Assembly: GCA_905182275.1 (NCBI GenBank)
Contig: CAJJAU010000003.1
Location: 1-64,000 of the forward strand
Length of the DNA: 64,000 nucleotides
From: a gamma proteobacterium HTCC2207
GTDB lineage: Bacteria > Pseudomonadota > Gammaproteobacteria > Pseudomonadales > Porticoccaceae
Direction: 5' to 3'
Position 1 is the first letter of the stretch. Every line of letters begins with the position of its first letter. The notes below the pieces were generated by a model. The model worked only from the letters and a program-made list of their open reading frames with translations. It had not been told where the DNA came from and made no database searches. This document shows, one piece after another, positions 39,697 through 48,223 of the stretch. Made by a program: the position numbers and the translations under genes.

Positions 39697-40290
39697 GTGT
39701 ACGGAAATTTAATTGATCAACTTATAGATGCATTGCGATGTCTGCCCGGTGTCGGTGCTAAGTCTGCGCAGAGAATGGCGCTTCAACTGCTTGAACGGGA
39801 CAAAGCCGGGGCATCTCATCTTGCCAGTACAATTGCCGAGGCGGTGGAAAAGGTCGGTCGTTGTGAACGTTGTCGCACGCTGACTGAGCATGCTCGTTGC
39901 AATATTTGCGGAAATAGCGCTCGGCTTGAGACGCTGATATGTGTGGTGGAAAACCCTGCAGACCTTTATGCGATTGAGCAGGCTGGGGGTTTTCGCGGTC
40001 AATACTTTGTTTTGTTAGGGCATCTGTCGCCTATTGATGGAATAGGGCCTGAACAGCTTGGCATTGACCAGTTGATAGATCGACTGCGTAATGAAGAAGT
40101 GACTGAGTTGATTTTAGCCACCAATCTTACGGTGGAAGGAGAGACAACCGCACACTTTATCGCCGATAAAGCCAAATCCCTAGGTGTCGCCGTGTCACGC
40201 ATTGCCTACGGTGTACCCATGGGTGGTGAACTTGAATATGTCGATGGCGGCACCCTCAATCTTGCATTGCAAAGTAGAAAGGAAATTTAA
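39697..40290 (+). CDS. recR: Recombination protein RecR
   Basis: RecR acts with RecF and RecO to load RecA on gapped DNA. The 197-residue protein has an N-terminal helix-hairpin-helix (CLPGVGAKSAQRMA), a four-Cys zinc finger (CERCRTLTEHARCNIC), a Toprim domain (VVENPADLYAIEQ) and the C-terminal GVPMGGELEYVD motif. The start is GTG at 39697 with GAGGATAG upstream. It abuts rnd with no gap. Confidence 0.95.
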   Translation: MYGNLIDQLIDALRCLPGVGAKSAQRMALQLLERDKAGASHLASTIAEAVEKVGRCERCRTLTEHARCNICGNSARLETLICVVENPADLYAIEQAGGFRGQYFVLLGHLSPIDGIGPEQLGIDQLIDRLRNEEVTELILATNLTVEGETTAHFIADKAKSLGVAVSRIAYGVPMGGELEYVDGGTLNLALQSRKEI

Positions 40291-41400
40291 TTGGCTCACT
40301 GGATAGATTCAGATGTAAAGCTCGTAGAAATGTTGGACAAACTAAAGAGTGCAACAGTTTTGGCTGTTGACACTGAATTTATTCGAACCAACACTTTTTA
40401 TCCGAAAATCGCCTTAATTCAAATTTCTAATGGCATTGATTGCTGGTTGATTGACGTATTGGCGGTGGAGGACTTTACCGGCCTCAAATCCCTCCTGGAA
40501 TCACCTGATAGGCAGCTTATATTCCACGCCTGTGCTGAAGATTTAGAGGTTTTAGAATACGCACTTGGCATAGTGCCGACAACTATTTTTGATACCCAAA
40601 TCGCTGCAGGAATCTGTAATATTGGTTATTCAATGGGGTATGCGCGGCTCGTTAAGGCGGTTTTCGACGTCGAACTCGATAAGGACGAAACGCGCTCCGA
40701 TTGGTTAGCTCGGCCGCTCACTTCAAGGCAACTTCAGTATGCCGCCGCCGATGTGTTTTATTTGCACAAACTTCATGAACTTTTAAGTCAGAATCTCAAG
40801 GATCAGGATCGTGAGGATTGGTTTAAAGAGGAAAGTCTTGCCGTCTATGCCATGGTGGCAGGGCGCAAGGAGAGCGACGATTATTACATGCGTATTAAAA
40901 CTGCCTGGAAGTTAGAGCAGGGCGCATTAAAGATTCTTAAAAGACTCTGTATTTGGCGCGAGAGAACAGCTCGGGCGCGCAATAAGCCCCGAGGTCATAT
41001 CGTTAAAGATAATTCCTTGGTTGAAATCGCTAGGCGAAAACCTACGTCTCTACCTCATCTCGGAGGGATTGACGATTTGCATCCAGGGTTGATAAAACGA
41101 TATGGCTTGGACTTGTTGGTGCAGGTTGAAGCTGCAAACAGCGATGTTGATATCGATGTGTTGCCTCAGCCGTTGACTAAGGCTGAGGTTGTTGTGCTCA
41201 AGGCAATGCGTAACGCTCTTATAAGTGTTGCGGAAAGCACCTCAGTCCCGCAAGAATTTCTCTTCTCCAAGAAGGATCTAGAATTTATTTTGCGTGGCGC
41301 GATTGCTGGTCATGATCAATGGCCTAGGCGCTTCACATCAGGTTGGAGAGAGTCTTTGGTAATACCAGAATTGAAAAAAACACTGAGTGAGCTAATGTGA
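40291..41400 (+). CDS. rnd: Ribonuclease D
   Basis: RNase D trims the 3' ends of tRNA and other small RNAs. The 369-residue protein has the DEDD exonuclease domain: VDTEF (residues about 27-31), HACAEDLEVL near 89, YAAADVFYLHKL near 152, and an HRDC domain with the LVEIARRKPTS segment near 250. The start is TTG at 40291, immediately after the recR stop and 4 bases after an AGGAAA. ycgL starts at its stop codon. Confidence 0.93.
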   Translation: MAHWIDSDVKLVEMLDKLKSATVLAVDTEFIRTNTFYPKIALIQISNGIDCWLIDVLAVEDFTGLKSLLESPDRQLIFHACAEDLEVLEYALGIVPTTIFDTQIAAGICNIGYSMGYARLVKAVFDVELDKDETRSDWLARPLTSRQLQYAAADVFYLHKLHELLSQNLKDQDREDWFKEESLAVYAMVAGRKESDDYYMRIKTAWKLEQGALKILKRLCIWRERTARARNKPRGHIVKDNSLVEIARRKPTSLPHLGGIDDLHPGLIKRYGLDLLVQVEAANSDVDIDVLPQPLTKAEVVVLKAMRNALISVAESTSVPQEFLFSKKDLEFILRGAIAGHDQWPRRFTSGWRESLVIPELKKTLSELM

Positions 41401-41705
41401 TGGCCGAAGACCGATTGAGAATTCTCTGTGATATATTTAAAGGCAATCGCAAAGAGGGTATGTATATCTATGTATCTCATGCCGATGGGTTAGACAAAGT
41501 GCCTCAGAGTTTACTAGATAGTTTCGGGACTCCGTTACTGGTGACTCGCCTAATGTTAACCGAGAGTAAAAAACTGGCCCGTGCCAATACCATTAAAGTT
41601 ATGGATGACATAAACAGTAAAGGCTTCTATTTGCAAATGCCGCCGGTATTGTTTGCTCTAGATGAAGGCATGGCTGAGAATAACAAACTCCCTAGAGGGT
41701 TTTAA
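41400..41705 (+). CDS. ycgL: YcgL family protein
   Basis: The 101-residue protein matches the YcgL family by its YIYVSHADGLDKVP segment, the LLVTRLMLTESKKLARAN stretch and the final GFYLQMPP motif. The family has a small alpha/beta fold and unknown function. The ATG at 41400 overlaps the last base of the rnd stop (TGATG); a GTG three bases upstream is an alternative. The rnd-ycgL-ycgN order is conserved in pseudomonads. Confidence 0.85.
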   Translation: MAEDRLRILCDIFKGNRKEGMYIYVSHADGLDKVPQSLLDSFGTPLLVTRLMLTESKKLARANTIKVMDDINSKGFYLQMPPVLFALDEGMAENNKLPRGF

Positions 41706-42143
41706 ATGGGCGGTTTCTGGACAACAAAGACACTTGAGCAAATGAGCACTCTCGAGTGGGAATCGCTATGTGATGGCTGTGCTAAATGTTGTTTGGTAAA
41801 ACTTGAGGATCATGAGACTGGTGAGATTTTTCATACTAATGTTACCTGTGAATTGTTAGATATACATTCCTGCAAATGCAGCAACTACGATGCTCGACAT
41901 TCGATTGTTAGTGACTGCATTACCCTTGATCGTGATAACATTCAAAGCCTTGGTTGGCTACCGGAGACCTGCTCTTATCGCTTGATAGCAGATGGCAAGC
42001 CACTCCCAGAATGGCATCACTTAGTGTCTGGTGATACCGATAGAGTACACAGTTATGGCGCTTCTCTTCAAGGCTGGGTCGTTTCTGAGCTAGACGTTCG
42101 TAAAGAGGACGTAGAAGATCACATTATTCAATGGGTTGATTAA
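41706..42143 (+). CDS. ycgN: YcgN family Cys-cluster protein
   Basis: The 145-residue protein has the Cys pattern of the YcgN/YkgJ families: CDGCAKCC near residue 23-30, then CELL, CKCSNYDAR and CITL further on. The spacing is that of a metal- or Fe-S-binding cluster; function is unknown. It follows ycgL directly without a gap and precedes a membrane protein gene by 2 bases. Confidence 0.88.
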   Translation: MGGFWTTKTLEQMSTLEWESLCDGCAKCCLVKLEDHETGEIFHTNVTCELLDIHSCKCSNYDARHSIVSDCITLDRDNIQSLGWLPETCSYRLIADGKPLPEWHHLVSGDTDRVHSYGASLQGWVVSELDVRKEDVEDHIIQWVD

Positions 42144-42145
42144 TT

Positions 42146-42499
42146 ATGTATGCTGCTGAGGACTATTTTTGGGGATGGGTCGTCTATGTGTCTGGCGCGA
42201 CTTGCCTACTTTATACGGCTTGGTATTTATTACGTAACTTACGTTTTGCGTCCATCAGACATGTATTCTTAATGCTGAGTTCGGTATTTCTTTTAACACC
42301 AGTGCCGGCCTACATTGATGATCACCACCTAGCTCCAGCTTTTTTCGTCAGTGTATATGAAGGTTTAGTAGCAAACCCTGCTACAGGCTTTCAAAGAGGT
42401 GCGGCGCCTATTCTCGCGCTAATGACGTTTAGTTTATTCATATATGTGTTGTTCCGTCTGATTTTTTGGCAAGTAAACAAGCGTCGTTCGTCACACTGA
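42146..42499 (+). CDS. Small membrane protein downstream of ycgN
   Basis: The 117-residue protein has three predicted transmembrane segments (about 10-28, 38-55 and 88-110) with a hydrophilic loop between the second and third. It starts 2 bases after ycgN, so it is translated from the same message. I do not recognise the family; a similar-sized membrane protein follows ycgN in related genomes as far as I recall, so the gene is probably real. Confidence 0.65.
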   Translation: MYAAEDYFWGWVVYVSGATCLLYTAWYLLRNLRFASIRHVFLMLSSVFLLTPVPAYIDDHHLAPAFFVSVYEGLVANPATGFQRGAAPILALMTFSLFIYVLFRLIFWQVNKRRSSH

Positions 42500-42515
42500 A
42501 TAGACGACTAAGTAG

Positions 42516-42842
42516 TTATAAATCCAGTTCGGATTCTGAGCTTAAGTAGATTAATGCTGATAGCGCCACTGCAATTCCACTTAGGGACAATACAAACAGT
42601 GGTGTTATTGTAAATTTTCGTGGTAGTTGGCTGAGTAACTCCGCCGCCGGAAAATAGTTAAAGGCCAGGCCACAGCCAATTACCGCTGCTGCCAGTGTGA
42701 TTACAGTCTCTGAACCAATCGACCTATGTTTTTTAACCGGTAATGCTGATCTAACAGAATGCAAAAATCTACTTTCATGCAGTTCGGGCTCAGAGTCACG
42801 GAGTTGGCTGAACAGGTTGTCCAAATCTAATTCTTTACTCAT
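42516..42842 (-). CDS. Two-TM membrane protein, possible anti-sigma factor
   Basis: The 108-residue protein has a hydrophilic N-terminal half (about 1-48) and two transmembrane segments (about 50-68 and 80-100). Its ATG overlaps the stop of the ECF sigma gene (ATGA), with GGAGA upstream. A gene translationally coupled behind an ECF sigma factor, with a cytoplasmic N-terminus and membrane anchor, is laid out like an anti-sigma factor, but I see no ZAS zinc motif, so this is inference from context. Confidence 0.6.
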   Translation of the reverse strand: MSKELDLDNLFSQLRDSEPELHESRFLHSVRSALPVKKHRSIGSETVITLAAAVIGCGLAFNYFPAAELLSQLPRKFTITPLFVLSLSGIAVALSALIYLSSESELDL

Positions 42843-43393
42843 AACATATCTCCGTCTTTCCAACTTGAAAGTTCTTCTTGAAGTGTTTTCTTTCCCCGCC
42901 TTATTGCTGTCTTAACAGTGCCTAGCGGGATCTCCATAATATTACAAATTTCTTGATGTGTTAACTGTTTGTGTAAGTTTAGGTGCAAAGCCATTCGTTG
43001 TTGAGTAGGCAGTCTGAGTAGCGCGTGGGCCAGATCTTTGTGTAGGTCGTTACTGCTAAAGCGCGTTGTTGGTGTAGTGCGGTTTGCTAGATCATCACCT
43101 GCCGTTAATTCCCGATTTCGTGCCACCCTAAAGTGGCTGACTAGTAGGTTGTAGCCTATGCGGTATAACCAGCTACTGAATTTGGCATTTCCTTCAAAAG
43201 ACCCTATTGAATTATAGGCCTTAATAAACGTTTCTTGCGCTAGATCATCAGCCAGCGACTGATCCCAACCGGTCATTTGCCGGAGGGAGTAGCGCAAGGC
43301 CGCCTGATGTCGTCTAACGAGAACATCAAAAGATTCGTGACACGCCAGTGCCGCGACTCTTTTGATTAATGCCTGATCCGTGGCTTCAACCAT
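42839..43393 (-). CDS. ECF-type RNA polymerase sigma factor
   Basis: The 184-residue protein has sigma region 2 (LVRRHQAALRYSLRQ, then DLAQETFIKAY and FSSWLYRIGYNLL) and region 4 with a helix-turn-helix (LTHQEICNIMEIPLGTVKTAIRRG). There is no region 1 or 3, as in group 4 (ECF) sigma factors. It lies 5 bases after the DUF6249-like membrane protein gene and overlaps the two-TM protein gene, so all three are one operon. The signal it answers is not known. Confidence 0.9.
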   Translation of the reverse strand: MVEATDQALIKRVAALACHESFDVLVRRHQAALRYSLRQMTGWDQSLADDLAQETFIKAYNSIGSFEGNAKFSSWLYRIGYNLLVSHFRVARNRELTAGDDLANRTTPTTRFSSNDLHKDLAHALLRLPTQQRMALHLNLHKQLTHQEICNIMEIPLGTVKTAIRRGKKTLQEELSSWKDGDML

Positions 43394-43398
43394 TGCTG

Positions 43399-44169
43399 TT
43401 ATTCAGTCCCTTCGACAGACTTATCTTGTGTGCTGAGCTTCCATATTAACAGTCTCGCTAAGCCAATGAATAGGGGGATTAATGCGACTGAGGCAACATC
43501 CCAGCCAACCAATATACCCAAGAATAAAAGCAGTCCTATACCTATTCCAGTCAGCATGATCCCGCGTTGGAAATTCCCCTGTGGTTCGTCCGACCCATCG
43601 GAGCCCTGAAGGATCTCAACTGGGATATCTTTCCCTGCGTCTATAAACTTACTAATCAAAAGGTCCCGTTGTCGGCGTTTACGATGTTTGTAAAACAATA
43701 TTAGCCCAATAATTATAAACGGCATGCCCAAGGTTGAGAGAATGGCAACAACAGTGACAAGGACCTTGCCGGGACCGAAGCCGGAGTGGTCGATATCAAT
43801 CTCGACTCCGGTTTCGATTTGCTCAAGAGCCTCAAGTATCTCTTCTTGCTCCGACTCGTCAAGTTGGTCCCACTCAGTGCCAACAAGTTTAGTTATGATG
43901 CCACCAAGGGCGGTTAGTTCTTCATCATCCGCTGAAATTCGGATACCTAGATGCTTAACAGAGTCTTTTTCATGAACCTCTTCGTTCTCGAAGTCCAGTA
44001 TTAGCTTTTTCTTATGTTCATTGCTCTGGTTACTGGTTGCTGAGAGCTCTTTATTTAATGTTGAGTTGTCGGCATAAGCAGGTAACGTCAGTAGGGTTGA
44101 AACCATTACCACTGGAATTAAATATAGTGAAATGGTCAGGATCAGGGGTTTTAACGCCGGTATTTTCAT
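43399..44169 (-). CDS. Signal-peptide membrane protein, DUF6249-like
   Basis: The 256-residue protein has a signal peptide (residues 1-33, ending PAYA), an acidic extracytoplasmic region (about 34-130, with the ELTALGGIITKLVG segment), one transmembrane segment near 135-160, a basic cytoplasmic stretch, and two more hydrophobic segments near 203-240. The C-terminal half resembles DUF6249 membrane proteins. It is the first gene of the ECF-sigma operon, so a sensing or target role in envelope stress is possible; this is inferred. Function is unknown. Confidence 0.68.
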   Translation of the reverse strand: MKIPALKPLILTISLYLIPVVMVSTLLTLPAYADNSTLNKELSATSNQSNEHKKKLILDFENEEVHEKDSVKHLGIRISADDEELTALGGIITKLVGTEWDQLDESEQEEILEALEQIETGVEIDIDHSGFGPGKVLVTVVAILSTLGMPFIIIGLILFYKHRKRRQRDLLISKFIDAGKDIPVEILQGSDGSDEPQGNFQRGIMLTGIGIGLLLFLGILVGWDVASVALIPLFIGLARLLIWKLSTQDKSVEGTE

Positions 44170-44384
44170 AGGTTACTCCATGTCTAGTGATGAGAGTCTA
44201 TCGTCCAATAGAAAGCTCCATATTATCCAAAAAGCTTAGCTTCAAGTACTGTTTGGTCATACTTAATGCCAGTTTTCTCTCTTATGACGCTGCTACCAGT
44301 TAATTTAGATTCAAAACACATTAAAGAATAGATTAATATGTGCATCAAAATATTAATACACTTTCCAAAAGCGGATGAATTGCG

Positions 44385-45230
44385 ATGAAATTTACTGGTA
44401 CTGATAACTACGTAGCCACTGAAGAACTTCAAATGGCCGTCAATGCAGCGGTTACTCTGCAGCGACCACTCCTGATTAAAGGTGAACCTGGCACTGGTAA
44501 AACTCTATTAGCGGAAGAAGTTGCCAAGGCATTGGGCAAGCCGCTTTTAGCGTGGCACATAAAATCAACCACTAAGGCGCAGCAGGGCCTCTATGAGTAT
44601 GATGCTGTGTCTCGGCTGAGAGATTCACAGCTGGGTAGTGACAAAGTTCAGGATATTGGTAACTACATCAATAAAGGAAAGCTTTGGGAAGCCTTTACCG
44701 CGGACGAGCAGGTTGTTTTATTGATCGATGAGATTGATAAGGCGGATATAGAGTTTCCTAATGATCTGTTACTAGAGCTGGATCGCATGGAGTTTCACGT
44801 CTATGAGACAGGGGAGACAATCAAAGCGATTCAACGCCCCATCGTGATAATTACTAGTAATAACGAAAAAGAATTACCGGATGCTTTTTTGCGTCGTTGT
44901 TTCTTCCACTTTATTAACTTCCCTGATCGTATGACGATGCAGCGTATTGTTGATGTGCATTTCCCAAAAATTAAGAAGCAATTGGTCGATGATGCAATGG
45001 ACATATTTTTTGATGTTAGAAAAATTCCAGGGTTGAAAAAGAAGCCATCTACCTCTGAATTAGTGGATTGGTTAAAACTGATTATGTCTGATGATATCCC
45101 TGAAGATATCTTGACTAATCGTGACCCTACCAAGGCTATTCCTCCATTGTACGGTGCTCTGTTAAAGAATGAGCAAGACGTGCATTTGTTGGAGCGACTG
45201 GCGTTTATGACCCGGCGCGAAGCGAGATAA
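44385..45230 (+). CDS. MoxR-type AAA+ ATPase
   Basis: The 281-residue ATPase has Walker A GEPGTGKT near residue 35, Walker B LLIDEIDKAD near 108, sensor 1 ITSNNEKELPDAF and the arginine-finger RRC near 165. It belongs to the MoxR group, AAA+ chaperones that pair with von Willebrand A (VWA) proteins for cofactor insertion or complex maturation. The VWA gene starts 23 bases downstream. The client is unknown. Confidence 0.9.
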   Translation: MKFTGTDNYVATEELQMAVNAAVTLQRPLLIKGEPGTGKTLLAEEVAKALGKPLLAWHIKSTTKAQQGLYEYDAVSRLRDSQLGSDKVQDIGNYINKGKLWEAFTADEQVVLLIDEIDKADIEFPNDLLLELDRMEFHVYETGETIKAIQRPIVIITSNNEKELPDAFLRRCFFHFINFPDRMTMQRIVDVHFPKIKKQLVDDAMDIFFDVRKIPGLKKKPSTSELVDWLKLIMSDDIPEDILTNRDPTKAIPPLYGALLKNEQDVHLLERLAFMTRREAR

Positions 45231-45253
45231 AAATTTATTTAAGAGCCTAACGT

Positions 45254-46429
45254 ATGCTGATCAATTTTTTTAATACTCTCAAAAAAGCGAGGGTTCCTGT
45301 CTCGATCAAGGAGCTTCTTGATCTTTTGGCGGCTATGGAACAAAACCTTGCTTTTGGTTCTGTGGACGATTTTTATCTTTTGGCCCGCACCTGCATGGTT
45401 AAAGATGAGAAGTATTACGATCGGTTTGATCGAGCATTTGGTGCTTATTTCAAGAATCTTGAAAACATTGATGGGATTGTCGAAGCATTATTACCCGAAG
45501 ATTGGTTGCGCAAAGAGTTTGAAAAGCACTTTACCGATGAAGAGAAGGCCAAGGTACAAAGCTTGGGTGGTCTTGAAAAGCTGATTGAAGAGTTCAAAAA
45601 ACGCTTAGAAGAGCAGAAAAAGAGGCACGAAGGCGGTAACAAATGGGTGGGCACTAATGGTACTTCGCCCTTTGGTCACGGTGGTTTCAACCCTGAAGGC
45701 ATCCGCATGGGTGGCCCAGGCGGGAAGGGTACTGCGGTAAAGGTGTGGGACGAACGGCAGTATCAAGATTTGGATGACTCGGTACAAATTGGTACAAGAA
45801 ATATCAAAGTTGCGCTGCGCCGGTTGCGCAAATTTGCTCGGGAAGGTTCTGCCGATCATTTGGATCTAGAGGATACTATCCGCTGCACGGCAAGAAACGC
45901 CGGTATGCTAGATATAAAAATGGTGCCGGAGCGAAGAAACGCTGTGAAGGTGCTAATTTTCTTTGATGTAGGCGGTTCTATGGACCCCTATGTAAAACTC
46001 TGCGAGGAGCTCTTTTCTGCGGCTAAGACTGAGTTTAAGCACCTAGAGTACTTTTACTTTCACAACTGCCTCTATGATTATGTTTGGAAAGACAATCATC
46101 GCCGTCGTGAAGAGCAGCTTTCGACTCATGACCTAATCCATAAGTACGCAGCAGACTACAAAGTCATATTTGTAGGTGATGCGTCTATGGCTCCCTATGA
46201 GGTTACTAGCCCAGGGGGAAGTGTTGAGTACAATAATGAAGAATCGGGTGCTATTTGGATGCAACGAATGGCACAAACCTATGATAAGTTGGTTTGGTTA
46301 AATCCTGTGCAAGAAAAATATTGGGATTACACGCCATCGATTACCATGCTCAAAGAGTTGACTGAAGACAAGATGTTTCCCCTTACCTTGGGTGGGCTTG
46401 AAAAAGCGATGGCATTACTGTCGCGTTAA
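45254..46429 (+). CDS. VWA domain (CoxE-like) protein, MoxR partner
   Basis: The 391-residue protein has an N-terminal helical region (1-130), a charged Lys/Glu stretch and a Gly-rich linker (about 130-160), and a VWA-like domain from about 228 to the end. The MIDAS motif is DVGGSM at residues 238-243, where the usual DxSxS first Ser is Gly; CoxE-type relatives have such forms. It follows the MoxR gene by 23 bases and the pair probably acts as a chaperone machine for an unknown complex. No dehydrogenase or terminal-oxidase client gene is in the window. Confidence 0.85.
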   Translation: MLINFFNTLKKARVPVSIKELLDLLAAMEQNLAFGSVDDFYLLARTCMVKDEKYYDRFDRAFGAYFKNLENIDGIVEALLPEDWLRKEFEKHFTDEEKAKVQSLGGLEKLIEEFKKRLEEQKKRHEGGNKWVGTNGTSPFGHGGFNPEGIRMGGPGGKGTAVKVWDERQYQDLDDSVQIGTRNIKVALRRLRKFAREGSADHLDLEDTIRCTARNAGMLDIKMVPERRNAVKVLIFFDVGGSMDPYVKLCEELFSAAKTEFKHLEYFYFHNCLYDYVWKDNHRRREEQLSTHDLIHKYAADYKVIFVGDASMAPYEVTSPGGSVEYNNEESGAIWMQRMAQTYDKLVWLNPVQEKYWDYTPSITMLKELTEDKMFPLTLGGLEKAMALLSR

Positions 46430-46461
46430 ACACCAACGTCCCACTCTCCATAACTTTTGTC

Positions 46462-46467
46462 TATAAT
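46462..46467 (+). promoter_or_regulatory. Possible -10 box of fadD
   Basis: A perfect TATAAT lies 22 bases ahead of the fadD start, in the 60-base gap after the VWA gene. No good -35 is present at 17 bases (TCCCAC), so it is uncertain. Confidence 0.38.
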
Positions 46468-46489
46468 GTGATATCGGGAAGGGTTACTT

Positions 46490-48175
46490 ATGCATATTAA
46501 CGATGCTGTTATTAACGGTCGAAAAAGAATTGGCCTGTCTTCGGTGCAGCCACCTTTTCCTGCAAGTTCAATCCTCCAGATTTGGACGAAGGCAGTCTCA
46601 GATTCGTCAGCTAAGCCCGCTTTTAGTTGTTTAGGGCAGACGTTAACTTATGGTGAAATAGATCAGCTTTCTCGTCGCATGGCCAGCTATTTACAAAAGA
46701 AACTGAAGCTCAAACCAGGGGATCGCATTGCGATTCAGTTGCCTAATCTTATCCAATATCCTGTGGCGGTTATAGCTGCCATGAAGCTTGGATTGGTAGT
46801 GGTCAATACCAATCCGATGTACAGCGTACGTGAATTGGTACATCAGCTTAATGATTCTGGTGCTAAAGCGGTCATTGTTCTGGACCAGTTTTATGACACA
46901 CTGGCCAAGGCACTTCCGCAAACTGATGTAGAGCATGTCATAGTAACTCGCCCTATAGACCTGCTGAAGCAACCCAAACAAGCGGTTTTATCCGGTGTCA
47001 TGAAGGCTCTCGGGAAGCGGCCTAACATTAAGGGTAGTAGCGTCATTGCTTTTAAAGATATACTTGAGGTGGGCAGTAGTTATAGTCCCTATAGCGCCTC
47101 GCTTGATGATATATGTGCGCTTCAATACACGGGGGGTACCACTGGCGCATCAAAGGGCGTAAAGCTGACCCAGTTCAGTCTTCTTTCAAATATCGCCCAA
47201 GCATTGGATGTTATCTCGGTGGTTCCTGAATCACTCAAATACAGCGTCGCGGTAGCGCCGTTACCTCTTTATCATATTTATGCTTATTCGCTCTGTTTTG
47301 GAATGCTTCCCGTTATTCGTGGGCACTCAATTCTTATCCCGGATCCGCGCAACATACCGCTTTTTGTAGCAGCGATTAAAAAAATTGATTTTGATATTTT
47401 CTGCGGACTCAACTCTCTCTTTGTAGCAATGTTACAAAATAAAGACTTCCAGAGACTTAATTTCTCGAAACTAAAAATGACTCTGTCCGGTGGTATGGCA
47501 TTGATGAAGTCAGTGGCGGATGATTGGCAAAAAACTACTGGCTGTTTAGTCAGTGAAGGTTACGGTATGACCGAGTCGTCTCCGGTAATTTCTATGAATC
47601 CGTCGGGTTTTGAAAAGATTGGAACGGCCGGAATTCCAGTGGCAGGTACGGAAATCAAAGTGATTGACGATAAAGGCGTCGAGCAGTTGGTCGGTGGTGT
47701 TGGCGAACTGTGTATCCGCGGAAACCAAATAATGGCGGGTTATTGGAAACAGCCAGAACAAAGTGCGGAGGCCGTTACTGATGGCTGGTTGCGTACCGGG
47801 GATATTGTCAGTGTAGATGAGGATGGCTATATCTCAATCGTTGATCGTCTTAAAGATATGATTATTGTTTCCGGCTTTAACGTATATCCAAATGAACTTG
47901 AGCAGACCTTGACCACCCATCCGTCGGTTGCTCAGTGCGCAGCGATCGGATTGCCTGATGACAAATCGGGAGAGGTGGTAAAAATGTTTGTGGTAAAAGC
48001 AGATACGTCCCTGACCCAAGAGCAGGTTGTCGAGTTCTGTCGGGCAAATATGGCGGCCTATAAGGTGCCAAAGCATGTAGAGTTTCGCAAGCAGCTACCA
48101 ATGACGAATGTCGGAAAGGTATTGCGCAAAGACCTAAAGGCTGAAGAAGTAGCTCTGCGCGCAGCTCAAAACTAA
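46490..48175 (+). CDS. fadD: Long-chain fatty acid-CoA ligase
   Basis: FadD activates fatty acids to acyl-CoA via an acyl-AMP. The 561-residue protein has the AMP-binding motif YTGGTTGASKGVKLT near residue 210, GYGMTESSPV near 355, and the late motifs GWLRTGDIVSVDEDGY and KDMIIVSGFNVYPNELE (in part: GFNVYPNE) plus the catalytic Lys in GKVLRKDL. AAGGG precedes the ATG. A hairpin terminator follows at once. FadD is chosen over other acyl-CoA ligases from length and the overall pattern. Confidence 0.9.
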   Translation: MHINDAVINGRKRIGLSSVQPPFPASSILQIWTKAVSDSSAKPAFSCLGQTLTYGEIDQLSRRMASYLQKKLKLKPGDRIAIQLPNLIQYPVAVIAAMKLGLVVVNTNPMYSVRELVHQLNDSGAKAVIVLDQFYDTLAKALPQTDVEHVIVTRPIDLLKQPKQAVLSGVMKALGKRPNIKGSSVIAFKDILEVGSSYSPYSASLDDICALQYTGGTTGASKGVKLTQFSLLSNIAQALDVISVVPESLKYSVAVAPLPLYHIYAYSLCFGMLPVIRGHSILIPDPRNIPLFVAAIKKIDFDIFCGLNSLFVAMLQNKDFQRLNFSKLKMTLSGGMALMKSVADDWQKTTGCLVSEGYGMTESSPVISMNPSGFEKIGTAGIPVAGTEIKVIDDKGVEQLVGGVGELCIRGNQIMAGYWKQPEQSAEAVTDGWLRTGDIVSVDEDGYISIVDRLKDMIIVSGFNVYPNELEQTLTTHPSVAQCAAIGLPDDKSGEVVKMFVVKADTSLTQEQVVEFCRANMAAYKVPKHVEFRKQLPMTNVGKVLRKDLKAEEVALRAAQN

Positions 48176-48204
48176 AAAGGCCGGCCTATTAAAGCCAGCC
48201 TTTT
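48174..48204. terminator. Bidirectional hairpin terminator between fadD and nhaB
   Basis: AAAAGGCCGGC and GCCAGCCTTTT pair around CTATTAAA with one mismatch. A-rich and T-rich flanks suit both converging genes. Confidence 0.85.
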
Positions 48205-48223
48205 ATCCTACGACCTTATTACT

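Noticed and set aside
44223-44432. 69-residue minus-strand frame upstream of the ECF operon
   Set aside because: Spans the promoter region and the start of the MoxR gene; no ribosome binding site or domain.
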